Notes under the pieces: model-generated
What the model saw: only the letters and a program-made list of their open reading frames with translations
Told to the model about the DNA's origin: nothing
The model's database searches: none
Shown here: piece after piece, positions 7,815 to 15,396 of the stretch
Layout of the letters: each line of letters opens with the position of its first letter
How positions within the stretch are numbered: position 1 is the first letter of the stretch
Assembly: GCF_020831925.1 (NCBI RefSeq)
Contig: NZ_JAFIFQ010000035.1
Location: 1 to 33,944, forward strand
Reading direction: 5' to 3'
DNA length: 33,944 bases
Source: Alkalimonas sp.
GTDB taxonomy: Bacteria > Pseudomonadota > Gammaproteobacteria > Enterobacterales > Alteromonadaceae
Position numbers and translations under genes: made by a program

Positions 7815-8348
7815 CTATGATGAACACTCAGCCTGCAGCCATTTACCTTGCTGCTGCATGGTCATGCGCTCGGCGCGGCCATTTACTTCGGTGGTAAACT
7901 GCGCATTGCCGCGGTAGGCACGCGGGCTTTCCAACACCATTTCACCCTGACCACGGGAAGGTGGGTTGGTATCGCATTGGAAACTGAAACGAAAGCGGTT
8001 ATCACCCTGAGGCTCCAGAGTCTGCTGACACCCATCCTGCTGCGGCAACATGCCCTGATCAATCTCTTGCTGAGTTAAACACACCCGGATTGAAGAGCTG
8101 GTACCACCAAAACGAATGCCTTGCTGCTCCAGCATGGATTCCATCATCCGGCGCTGTGCTGCTGGTAAGCCTTCAAGCTGCCGCTGGGCCTCCGCCATAG
8201 CTTTTTCCAACTCACCGCTTTCACTTTTCATGGAAAAGCTGTGCTCCCACAAACCGGGCTCCATATCCAGTTTCAGTGAGTTGGCTTGTGCTGGTGTAAT
8301 GAAAAAGGCGAACAGAGCCGCCGACAGTGATATCAAAACAGATTTCAT
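7815..8348 (-). CDS. DUF3617 family exported protein
   Basis: A 177-residue protein started at ATG 8348, with AAGGA eight bases upstream; an ATG at 8357 has its AAGG touching the start and is less likely. The signal peptide is MKSVLISLSAALFAFFITPAQA. The body begins LDMEPGLWEHSFSMKSESG, which is the DUF3617 opening (P-G-L-W-E). It keeps the paired cysteines of the family (VCLTQQEID...DGCQQT and FQCDTN...AECSS). Members are small periplasmic proteins of unknown function. It is probably transcribed alone, 141 bp downstream of the DUF2235 gene on the same strand. Confidence 0.8.
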   Translation of the reverse strand: MKSVLISLSAALFAFFITPAQANSLKLDMEPGLWEHSFSMKSESGELEKAMAEAQRQLEGLPAAQRRMMESMLEQQGIRFGGTSSSIRVCLTQQEIDQGMLPQQDGCQQTLEPQGDNRFRFSFQCDTNPPSRGQGEMVLESPRAYRGNAQFTTEVNGRAERMTMQQQGKWLQAECSS

Positions 8349-8489
8349 AGCAAGCATCCTTGTTGTTTGTATCAAAAAACTAGCCGGGACTTCCCGCTCC
8401 GGCTTTGGGTTCAACCAGTAAGCCTAGACGCTCAACCATCAAAACGCCAGTTCCGTTTTTAGCGTGTTTGCTGCGTAAAATGCATGGGT

Positions 8490-9821
8490 TCAAGCCGCAA
8501 ATCTTAGCCCGGATTCATCACCGCGCTGCCACACGCATACTGCCTGACGTAGCCCGGTTTTCTCAAAAGCCAACTGCAATCGCGTGCCTGGCTGCATGGC
8601 TTTGCTGCAACGCAGCCGCACACCGCCTTGTTCACTGTAATCCAGCACCTGACACTCAAAGGCCTCGGTAGACAAATACAAACGGGCTGAGTCCGCATCC
8701 GCTTTGGCGGCCACACGTGGGTACTGCCGGCGTTCCCGCCCATCTTTCGCTACTACCTTAGCCGCGGGATCCTGCACACCAGTTGGCAGGCTAGCCAGAT
8801 AATCAGCCAGGGTGGCTGGTAAATCCGGATTCTGTGGCCGATAGTAGCCCGACTCAATGCGTTGATAGACACTGCTATGGACCCGAATGCCCATAGCGGT
8901 TTCATCACTTCGGCCATAAATGCGGCGTATATACACCCCGTTATTGAGGAAAGCCAGTAAACGATAGGGCCAGGTATAGGAGTTGTGCTCGCGTTGCATC
9001 GGGGCGGTGCGAAGTTGTTGCTCCAGATAAAACTCATCAAAACTCAATCCAAGCATCCGGGCTTTTTCCAGCATCCACTCCAGACAGGTATCCGACAAAC
9101 CCGTGCGTGGGTAACCACCACCAATATCGGAGTGAACACCGGCAAACCAACATTGCTCAACCTCTTGATCGGGCTGTATTTCCCCAGTCCACAAATCCGG
9201 GGCAAAAGGCTCACGTTTTTCATCCAGCGCCAGCGCATGGTAGCCATGTTTGACCAGGGGGCTTAAGTGGGTATCAAAAAAGCCAATTCGGGAGCGACCC
9301 AAATGGTTGAAAGCCAATACCGGCACACCCAGAGCACCCACGGTATCAAAGACCCCGACCATACGAATGGCTGGCCGGTAGTTATGCTGATAGGGGTTGT
9401 TCAGCCATTGTTTAGCTCGCTGCTCAGGCGTAGAACGATAGTAGCGATAAGCATCTCCTAGTTCATGCAGTTGCTGTTTCGATACCAGCCCCAGTGCATG
9501 CACCATACCAACCACCGCTCTTGCGGTGTAGGCACCCCGACTAAAACCAAAACAATATATTTCATCACCCTGCTGGTAGTTATGAACCAAAAAGCGGTAA
9601 GCCCTTAACACATTGCGTTCCACTCCTATCCCAAAAGCACCACCAAAGAAGCGGTCGACCCGCCCCAACGTACCGACACCCTGATCATAAAACACCACCT
9701 GATGGTGGCCATCCTCCGACATCGGCTGGATAGCCCGGGCAATTTTTACAATGTTGGTGGGGTTGTTCTGAGGTTCATTCCAGGTGCCGTCACAGCACAG
9801 AATAATACGTTTAAATGTCAT
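8490..9821 (-). CDS. DUF2235 alpha/beta hydrolase fused to a C-terminal PilZ domain
   Basis: A 443-residue protein started at ATG 9821, with GGGAGG seven bases upstream. Residues 1-330 are a DUF2235 (Tle1-like phospholipase/hydrolase) domain: RIILCCDGTWNEP at the start, nucleophile elbow GFSRGA with Ser94, GVFDTVGALGVP with the probable Asp, and GVHSDIGGGY with the probable His. Residues 360-443 (bases 8493-8744) match a PilZ domain, with RRQYPR (RxxxR, Arg365-Arg369) and DYSEQG (DxSxxG, Asp394-Gly399) in the right order and spacing for cyclic di-GMP binding. A beta-rich tail ends in SGLRF. No signal peptide is seen, so it is probably cytoplasmic. No Vgr, PAAR or immunity gene is adjacent. 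The hydrolase may be switched by cyclic di-GMP. Confidence 0.85.
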   Translation of the reverse strand: MTFKRIILCCDGTWNEPQNNPTNIVKIARAIQPMSEDGHHQVVFYDQGVGTLGRVDRFFGGAFGIGVERNVLRAYRFLVHNYQQGDEIYCFGFSRGAYTARAVVGMVHALGLVSKQQLHELGDAYRYYRSTPEQRAKQWLNNPYQHNYRPAIRMVGVFDTVGALGVPVLAFNHLGRSRIGFFDTHLSPLVKHGYHALALDEKREPFAPDLWTGEIQPDQEVEQCWFAGVHSDIGGGYPRTGLSDTCLEWMLEKARMLGLSFDEFYLEQQLRTAPMQREHNSYTWPYRLLAFLNNGVYIRRIYGRSDETAMGIRVHSSVYQRIESGYYRPQNPDLPATLADYLASLPTGVQDPAAKVVAKDGRERRQYPRVAAKADADSARLYLSTEAFECQVLDYSEQGGVRLRCSKAMQPGTRLQLAFEKTGLRQAVCVWQRGDESGLRFAA

Positions 9822-9941
9822 GGCGATGCCTCCCTCTGCGTTGCACAATGGCATACCGCCAAGCGGTAACAGCGCCGGTTTTGAGTATAGCGCAAACAGT
9901 TCAAAAAACAGCCAAACCGAATTTTTCTGTGGGCTCGGAAA

Positions 9942-9971
9942 AACAACTTAAGGGGTAACAACTTAAGGGGT
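9942..9971. repeat. Tandem 15-bp duplication at the end of the regulator gene
   Basis: AACAACTTAAGGGGT occurs twice without a gap, at 9942-9956 and 9957-9971. The second copy contains the last codons and stop of the minus-strand regulator gene (stop 9963-9965). The first copy repeats the same Pro-stop sequence in the 3' untranslated region. It looks like a recent slippage duplication with no effect on the protein. Confidence 0.85.
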
Positions 9972-11318
9972 CAGGTTAAACTTTTCCAGCCGGTACAAAA
10001 ATGCTTTGTAGGGCATGTCCAGCAACTTGGCAGCCTTGGTTTTGTTGCCTTCAGCCAGTGCCAGTGCCTGCTGCAGGCATTGTTGCTCCAGGTCTTCAAA
10101 CGCTATGCCTTGCTCGGGCAACCGAAATACTCCGGCATCCGGCCCGACGGTACTGGCTTTGCTGCGCAGGTCCTGTACCAGCTCCTGTTCGTCGCTCAAC
10201 AGGACAAAGCGCTCCAGCCGGTTACTCAGTTCGCGCACATTACCAGGCCAGTGGTAATCCATCAGTTGCCGTAATACCGCCTTACTAAGCTCAGGCACCT
10301 GCAGCTGATACCGCTGTTGGTGCAAGCGTAAAAAGTGCTGAATAAGTTGCGGAATGTCTTCGGCCCGCTCCCTAAGCGCTGGCATTCTGATCGGTACCAC
10401 ATTCAGTCGGTAATACAAGTCCTCCCGAAAGCGCCCTGCTTCCACGGCTTTAACTAAGTTTTGATGCGTGGCAGCCACCACCCGGATATCCAGCGCAATT
10501 TCCTGATGACTGCCCAACCGTGTTACGGTGCCCTCTTGCAGCAAACGCAATAGTTTGGCCTGCAGAATAAGGGGCAATTCAGCAATTTCATCTAAGAAAA
10601 TGGTACCGCCCTGGGCGGCTTCAAACTTACCTGCTTTGCTCTGACTGGCGCCGGTGTAAGCCCCTTTCTCGGCGCCAAACAGCTCAGCTTCAGCCAGATG
10701 CTCTGGGATGGCACCGCAGTTTAGTGCCATAAAAGGACCTTGTTGGCGCGGCGACAATTGATGCAGTGCCCGGGCAGCCAGCTCTTTGCCGGTGCCGCTT
10801 TCGCCGGTAATCAGCACCGTCGCCTGGGTAGGAGAAATCCGGCTGATGCGCTCAAACAACTGCTGCATGCAGGGCGCCTTACCCACCAGATCCACCAGTT
10901 GTTGTTGCTCTGACAAACTGGCGGTCAGTCGGCGATTTTGTAGCCGAAGTGCCGACGCTCGCAGTGCTTTCTCAATCGCCAGCAGCAGCTCTTGTCGCTT
11001 GAAAGGCTTGCTGAGATAATCGTCCGCACCGGCCTGAACCGCTTCCACCGCATGACTGATGGAGCCATAAGCGGTGGCTACCACAAAGCCAAGCTCCGGC
11101 AGATGCTGGCGCACATACTGCAGCAACAGCATGGCTGTGCGGGCTCCAAGCTTCCAGTCACTGAACACCAGTTGGATGTCCGGGTGCTCTTTCAATAAAA
11201 GAATGGCGCTTTCCACCGAATCGGCAGCCAGGATCTGATACGGCTCAGCGCTAAGAATTTGGATCAGCAACTCACGCTGCTGTGGATCGTCCTCTACCAG
11301 CAACAAGGTGGCTTTCAT
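9963..11318 (-). CDS. Sigma-54-dependent response regulator (NtrC family)
   Basis: A 451-residue transcription activator. Residues 1-120 are a receiver with LLVEDD, Asp54 in LVFSDWKLG, TAYG and the Lys of DDYLSKPF. The AAA+ domain (about 145-375) has Walker A GESGTGKE, the sigma-54 contact loop GAYTGA (Tyr for the usual Phe, which is also common), Walker B GGTIFLDEIAELPL and the arginine-finger region. A Fis-type helix-turn-helix ends the protein (LALAEGNKTKAAKLLDMPYKAFLYRLEKF). Its ATG overlaps the kinase stop by one base (TGATG), so the pair is coupled. It should activate sigma-54 promoters; the candidate at 13079 lies across the divergent region. Layout matches ZraR. Confidence 0.93.
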   Translation of the reverse strand: MKATLLLVEDDPQQRELLIQILSAEPYQILAADSVESAILLLKEHPDIQLVFSDWKLGARTAMLLLQYVRQHLPELGFVVATAYGSISHAVEAVQAGADDYLSKPFKRQELLLAIEKALRASALRLQNRRLTASLSEQQQLVDLVGKAPCMQQLFERISRISPTQATVLITGESGTGKELAARALHQLSPRQQGPFMALNCGAIPEHLAEAELFGAEKGAYTGASQSKAGKFEAAQGGTIFLDEIAELPLILQAKLLRLLQEGTVTRLGSHQEIALDIRVVAATHQNLVKAVEAGRFREDLYYRLNVVPIRMPALRERAEDIPQLIQHFLRLHQQRYQLQVPELSKAVLRQLMDYHWPGNVRELSNRLERFVLLSDEQELVQDLRSKASTVGPDAGVFRLPEQGIAFEDLEQQCLQQALALAEGNKTKAAKLLDMPYKAFLYRLEKFNLTP

Positions 11319-12736
11319 CACTTTAACTCCGCAAAAAACAAGCAGGCCCGGCAGCCGCCTGAGGCAAGGTTCTCCAGGGAAATGCGCCCCTGATAGTAGC
11401 GCTGCATCAGACGTTGGGCAATGTAGAGCCCCATACCAGCGCCTGCCGGTTTGCTGCTGATGTGCGGCTGAAACAACTGCTCGGCAATAGCCGGCTCCAG
11501 ACCGCTGCCTTGATCGGTGATGCAAAGCGCAGCGCACTGCACATCCAGCCGGATACGAATCATGCCATTCGCCGGGCTGGCTTCCACCGCATTGCTCAGC
11601 AACGTATGAATAATAGCACGCAGCTCCTGTTCGGCTCCGGCCAGCACCAGATCAGTGGGTGCATCCAATTCAATCCGCACCGGGCTGGCAGAAAACTCGA
11701 GCCGCAAATCATGCAAAATAGCGCTGACAGAGACCTGCTGTTGCCGGTCTACTTCGGCACAACTTAGTGTTAACACCGAGGTCAGACTACGATTAATGTG
11801 CTGGATCTTCTGCTCGGCCTGCTGCATCAGCTGCCTGCGTTTATCTGCATCGGGTTCATCCCCCAGTTGCTCCATCAATAAGGTCAGGGTATGCAACGGG
11901 TTGCGCAGCGCATGCACCAGCCCCCGGCTCATTTCACCAATCTCCACCAGATGCTGCTGTTGCTGTGCCTGTTCGGCCATCTGCGCCAGCTCAGCCAGCC
12001 GGACACTCATCAGGTTAAACTGGGCACTGACATAGCGGTATTCCCGTAAGCCCTGTACCGAAATCTGCTGCCCCAGCTGCCCCTGCTGCAAGGTACGAAA
12101 ACCTGCCACCAGGCTATGCAATGGCTGGATAAGTCGGTGACCTAACCACAAGGAGATCAGCATGGCAATACTGGTACTCAATACAATCAGCATCACAGTA
12201 TAGGTGGTGAACTCCCGAAACAGGGGCGCGGCCGATTGCAGCTGCATTTGTTGCTGTGCCTGTTCCACCTGAGCCCGAATCGCCTCCGGACTCCACTGCC
12301 GCTGGATCACAATACGCAGGTTTTGCTGCATTTGCTGCTGCACCTGGTGCTGTACCTGCTGCTGCCAGGCTTGCCACTCCTGCTGGTTAGCCTGGAACTC
12401 TTGTTGCCTGGCTTGCCGTTCCTCGCGGTTTTGCTCTAATTGCTGTTGTAGTTCGCGGCGCCAGGCTTCCCGCTCTTCGCGGTTACGCAGTGTTTCCGGT
12501 GGCGGCAGCTTAAGATCCCGCAGGATCTCCAGCGGTTCAGGAGGGGTTGGTGGCAAGGGGATCTCAATCAACTGCCGCTTGGCTTCATCCAGTACCACCT
12601 GGGTTAACTCCGAGCTGCTGCTGCTGATTTGCTGCTCAATCCGCTCCCTGAAGCTGTGGATCAGAAAAATCTGACTGATCGCCATCACCAGCAAGAGCCC
12701 TATAATTCCTAATGATAAAATCCAACGTATCGACAT
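11318..12736 (-). CDS. Sensor histidine kinase with Q-rich coiled-coil periplasmic domain
   Basis: A 472-residue kinase started at ATG 12736, with TTGGAG upstream; an in-frame TTG at 12757 has no ribosome site. Membrane helix 1 is about 6-26 and helix 2 about 177-198. Between them lies a 150-residue periplasmic part with a Pro-rich neck (IPLPPTPPEP, KLPPPETL) and a long Gln/Glu/Arg coiled coil (REEREAWRRELQQQLEQNRE, QQEWQAWQQQVQHQVQQQMQ). A HAMP domain follows, then HisKA with His275 in EMSRGLVHALRNPLHTL, and an ATPase domain (LLSNAVEASPANG, DQGSGLEPAIAEQLF, AGAGMGLYIAQRL). It is the partner of the overlapping regulator. The periplasmic domain has no small-molecule pocket I recognise and may bind a protein such as the divergent lipoprotein. 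Confidence 0.9.
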   Translation of the reverse strand: MSIRWILSLGIIGLLLVMAISQIFLIHSFRERIEQQISSSSSELTQVVLDEAKRQLIEIPLPPTPPEPLEILRDLKLPPPETLRNREEREAWRRELQQQLEQNREERQARQQEFQANQQEWQAWQQQVQHQVQQQMQQNLRIVIQRQWSPEAIRAQVEQAQQQMQLQSAAPLFREFTTYTVMLIVLSTSIAMLISLWLGHRLIQPLHSLVAGFRTLQQGQLGQQISVQGLREYRYVSAQFNLMSVRLAELAQMAEQAQQQQHLVEIGEMSRGLVHALRNPLHTLTLLMEQLGDEPDADKRRQLMQQAEQKIQHINRSLTSVLTLSCAEVDRQQQVSVSAILHDLRLEFSASPVRIELDAPTDLVLAGAEQELRAIIHTLLSNAVEASPANGMIRIRLDVQCAALCITDQGSGLEPAIAEQLFQPHISSKPAGAGMGLYIAQRLMQRYYQGRISLENLASGGCRACLFFAELK

Positions 12737-13078
12737 CTGCACTCCAAAATCAATCAAGCCACCCCATCTTTCACCAGCGGTACCACATCAGCATCCACAG
12801 CCTTACAAACTATATGCCAACTCTGGGGCGTGCTGACCTTTGCCTTGTATAAATACCAGCCCAGCAGCCGCAAAAGCAACCAGCAGAGATCAACACGCCC
12901 TGACTACAAGACGACTTCTGATACAAAACAAGCCAAGTTACACACTCAATTACCGCTGCTTCCGGGCTGTATTGCGAAAAACACAACCATCTCCGCAAAT
13001 CCGGAAGTCATTAGGATGATATCCGCAACAAGCTGCATAGATGGAAAATAAATTATTGAAAATAAAACACTTTAATTT
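12737..13078. other. Divergent intergenic region, kinase / lipoprotein
   Basis: No gene is supported in this stretch; the small frames lack ribosome sites. It separates the leftward kinase operon from the rightward lipoprotein gene. TCCGCAA occurs at 12992-12998 and 13022-13028, and its inverted form TTGCG at 12972-12976. These lie about 55-130 bp upstream of the expected transcript start, which is where activator sites for a sigma-54 promoter often sit. I regard them as weak candidates only. Confidence 0.35.
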
Positions 13079-13094
13079 TGGCACGGCTTTTTCA
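13079..13094 (+). promoter_or_regulatory. Candidate sigma-54 promoter of the lipoprotein gene
   Basis: TGGCACGGCTTTTTCA compares with the consensus TGGCACG-N4-TTGCA. The -24 half is perfect and the GG-to-GC spacing is exactly ten bases. The -12 half reads TTTCA, with T in place of the G. It lies 37 bp upstream of the lipoprotein ATG and opposite a sigma-54 activator gene. The same TGG(C/T)ACGGCTTT string occurs at the element before the DUF4168 gene (17285-17300). Confidence 0.6.
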
Positions 13095-13130
13095 TTCACT
13101 GCGGTGAACTCATACCACAGGAGACAACCA

Positions 13131-13613
13131 ATGAAAGCAATCTTTTACGCAGCGGTAGCACTGGCACTCACTGGCTGCAGCGTACAATCCGCCCAGGCCA
13201 AAGAACAAACCAACAGCGCGCAATCAACCCGGATCATTCTGATGCAGGATGGTGAACGGCAGGAGTGGCAGTTTTCCGGTCGTGACTGGCAAGACAGTGC
13301 GGAATGGCAGCAGTTTCTCAGCAGTCTGGAGCCTGAACGGCAGGAAAAACTAAAGCGGTTGCTCAGTCGGCCAGACTTCCCTCCCATTCCGCCTATCCCA
13401 CCCATCCCCAGAGTGCATTGGCAGGATAAGGATGGCATCAAGCAGCTAATTATACGCAGCGGGGATGATGAGCTGATGGCTGAGCACATCCTTGATATTC
13501 GGATGAAAGTCGCCGAACACACGTTTGAGGTGATCCGTCGTATGCTGGAACAGACCGATCTAAACCGTGAACAGCTGCAGTCGTTGCAACAGTTACTGGA
13601 CAGCAAGTACTAA
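13131..13613 (+). CDS. Small lipoprotein divergent from sigma-54 two-component system
   Basis: A 160-residue protein started at ATG 13131, with CAGGAGA nearby. The signal ends in a lipobox (ALTGC, Cys16), so it should be a lipoprotein; Ser at +2 suggests the outer membrane. After a linker come a beta segment (STRIILMQDGERQEWQFSG), a helix (WQQFLSSLEPERQEKLKRLL), a PPIPPIPPIP stretch at 84-93, a second beta segment (KQLIIRSGD) and a C-terminal helix (FEVIRRMLEQTDLNREQLQSLQQLL). The family is not known to me. It lies opposite the kinase/regulator operon and behind a candidate sigma-54 promoter, in the position that zraP holds beside zraSR. It may be the system's output and possibly a feedback partner of the sensor. 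Confidence 0.75.
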   Translation: MKAIFYAAVALALTGCSVQSAQAKEQTNSAQSTRIILMQDGERQEWQFSGRDWQDSAEWQQFLSSLEPERQEKLKRLLSRPDFPPIPPIPPIPRVHWQDKDGIKQLIIRSGDDELMAEHILDIRMKVAEHTFEVIRRMLEQTDLNREQLQSLQQLLDSKY

Positions 13614-13617
13614 AGGG

Positions 13618-14601
13618 CTAGGCCAGCAATCCCCGATTGCTGGCCATCTGCCGGGTCAGGCCATAGAGGGCATCGGTCCAGGGAGTAGCAATACCAAGCC
13701 GCTGGCCAATTTCCCGCACCGAGCCAACCAGAGCATCCAGCTCCAGGCTTCGACCGGCTTCCGCATCTTGCAACATCGAGGTTTTAAAAGCGCCGAGCTT
13801 GGCGGTCACGGCAAAGCGATCCTCGGTACTTTGTTCAATCCGGCAACCAATCGCAGCGCCGATCTGCCTGGCTTCTTCCATCACCCGGGCAGAAAAATCC
13901 CGCACCAGCGCATCATCAAGGATTTGATCGCAGCTGGCCCCCGTTAACGCCGAAATCGGATTCATGGTCATATTGCCCCATAGCTTGTACCAGATATCCC
14001 GCTGAATATACTCTGACAGACTGATCTGCAAACCAGCTTGCTCAAGCAAAGCCGCAAACTGTTGCAGCTGGGGCGTGATCTGGCCATCAGGTAACCCCAG
14101 GATCAGGCCTTGTCCCATCACATGCTCAATCTGGGCTGGCGCCCTGGTACGGCAGCTGGCATGGATCACTGAGCCAATGACGCGCACGGCCGGGATCAAC
14201 TGGCCAATGGTACCGCCCGGGTCCACCGTTTTTAGCGGCGCAGCCAGTGCTGCCCCTGCGCCATGGAAAAACCACCAAGGCACCCCATTCATCGCCACCA
14301 GTACCTTGCCATGCTGACCTATCAACTCAGCCACGGCCGGAGCGACACCAGGCAATGACTGGGCTTTCACTGCCAGGATCACCAGGTCCTGTGCTCCAAG
14401 CTCCGCGGGGCTATCGCTGGCCCGGACACGCACTTGATGCACCTGACCAGCCTGGGTCAATTGCAGGCCATGCTGCTTGATGGCCTGCAGCGTAACGCCT
14501 CGGGCCAGTACCGACAGCTGCACCTGTTCGGCCAAATGCTGCCCCAGCAAAGCGGTCAGCCAGCCACCAATGGCACCGGCACCGATGATTGCAATCCTCA
14601 T
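13618..14601 (-). CDS. Ketopantoate reductase family protein
   Basis: A 327-residue NADP-dependent reductase of the PanE/ApbA family. I start at ATG 14601, with AAGGA seven bases upstream; an upstream in-frame GTG (14622) is weaker. The N-terminal Rossmann motif is RIAIIGAGAIGGW, followed by LVILAVKAQSLPGV and MNGVPWWFF. The C-terminal domain carries the catalytic Lys/Asn region (IWYKLWGNMTMNPISALTG). PanE reduces 2-dehydropantoate in pantothenate synthesis, but many family members act on other 2-keto acids, so I leave the symbol blank. It lies 30 bp downstream of the SDR gene on the same strand, probably in one operon, and 4 bp from the convergent lipoprotein stop. Confidence 0.88.
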   Translation of the reverse strand: MRIAIIGAGAIGGWLTALLGQHLAEQVQLSVLARGVTLQAIKQHGLQLTQAGQVHQVRVRASDSPAELGAQDLVILAVKAQSLPGVAPAVAELIGQHGKVLVAMNGVPWWFFHGAGAALAAPLKTVDPGGTIGQLIPAVRVIGSVIHASCRTRAPAQIEHVMGQGLILGLPDGQITPQLQQFAALLEQAGLQISLSEYIQRDIWYKLWGNMTMNPISALTGASCDQILDDALVRDFSARVMEEARQIGAAIGCRIEQSTEDRFAVTAKLGAFKTSMLQDAEAGRSLELDALVGSVREIGQRLGIATPWTDALYGLTRQMASNRGLLA

Positions 14602-14631
14602 CTGAACGTCCTTAGTCGACACCCCAGGTTG

Positions 14632-15300
14632 TTACCAGGGTAAGGCATCGCCATTGCTGTGAAAGAACTGGCCGCTATTATCCGCCGAAAGCTCGCTGAT
14701 GCGCTCCACCAAACGGCGGGCCGCTTCATCCGGGCTGATATCGCCGGCAAAGCCCACCATCTGGGTTTTGACAAAACCCGGGTGGTAAATACCGACATAA
14801 ATGTGCTGACTGGCCAAATCCAGGCTTAGCGACACGCTGGCAGCGTTGAGCGCAGCCTTGGCCATGCGATAGCCGTAATAAGCACCGGAACCATTGTCGC
14901 TGATCGACCCCATCCGGCTGGTGATCATGGCAATTTTACTGCCCGCTGTCAGCGCCGGCAGCATGGCGTGACTAAGCACCAGCGGGGCCAGCGCATCTAC
15001 CTGAAATTGTGCCTGAATGCGGGTTAGATCCAGCTCATTCAGTGTTTCATTGCTGAAAATGCCGGCATTGTTGATCAGAATATCGACCGAGCCTTTGGAA
15101 AACTGCTGAGCGACCTGCTGCAATTGCTCGGGCTGGCTAAAATCTATCCCGCTGTGTACCGTCACGTCCAGATCGGCCAGCTCGGCCGACATGGTGCGGC
15201 ACACCACCGTCACTTTGCAGCCTTTGGCCAAGTATTGCTTCACTAACGATAAACCAATACCGCGGTTCCCGCCGGTAATCACGACATGTTGCATACTCAT
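14632..15300 (-). CDS. Short-chain dehydrogenase/reductase (SDR)
   Basis: A 222-residue classical SDR oxidoreductase. The cofactor loop is VVITGGNRGIGLSL, NNAGIF marks the structural Asn, and the active site has the Ser in ITSRMGSIS and YGYRMAK (YxxxK). The family is broad, so the substrate is unknown; short single-domain members like this resemble carbonyl reductases of the CsgA type. The start could be ATG 15300 or ATG 15294; GGGAG is 3 or 9 bases away. It is followed 30 bp later by the ketopantoate-reductase-like gene. A 14-bp imperfect tandem repeat lies 38 bp upstream. Confidence 0.88.
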   Translation of the reverse strand: MSMQHVVITGGNRGIGLSLVKQYLAKGCKVTVVCRTMSAELADLDVTVHSGIDFSQPEQLQQVAQQFSKGSVDILINNAGIFSNETLNELDLTRIQAQFQVDALAPLVLSHAMLPALTAGSKIAMITSRMGSISDNGSGAYYGYRMAKAALNAASVSLSLDLASQHIYVGIYHPGFVKTQMVGFAGDISPDEAARRLVERISELSADNSGQFFHSNGDALPW

Positions 15301-15337
15301 CAGCTCCCTGGTTGGTAAAAAAGGTTATGACGCTATT

Positions 15338-15365
15338 GTTATTACGCCACCGTTATTGCGCCACT
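15338..15365. repeat. Imperfect 14-bp tandem repeat upstream of the SDR gene
   Basis: GTTATTACGCCACC (15338-15351) is followed at once by GTTATTGCGCCACT (15352-15365), with 12 of 14 bases alike. It lies in the 96-bp gap between the AtoE-type gene stop and the SDR start. It could be a paired regulator half-site or a chance duplication. Confidence 0.5.
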
Positions 15366-15396
15366 ATAGCAAAACTGACAGCTCTCTGCTGTACGG

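Noticed and set aside
8490-9821. DUF2235 protein as a type VI secretion effector (Tle1)
   Set aside because: No VgrG, PAAR, adaptor or immunity gene is adjacent, and the C-terminal PilZ domain suggests a cytoplasmic regulatory role.
12841-12860. TATAAA near 12848 as a -10 box for the lipoprotein gene
   Set aside because: It is almost 280 bp from the start codon and has no convincing -35 partner. The sigma-54-like element is better placed.
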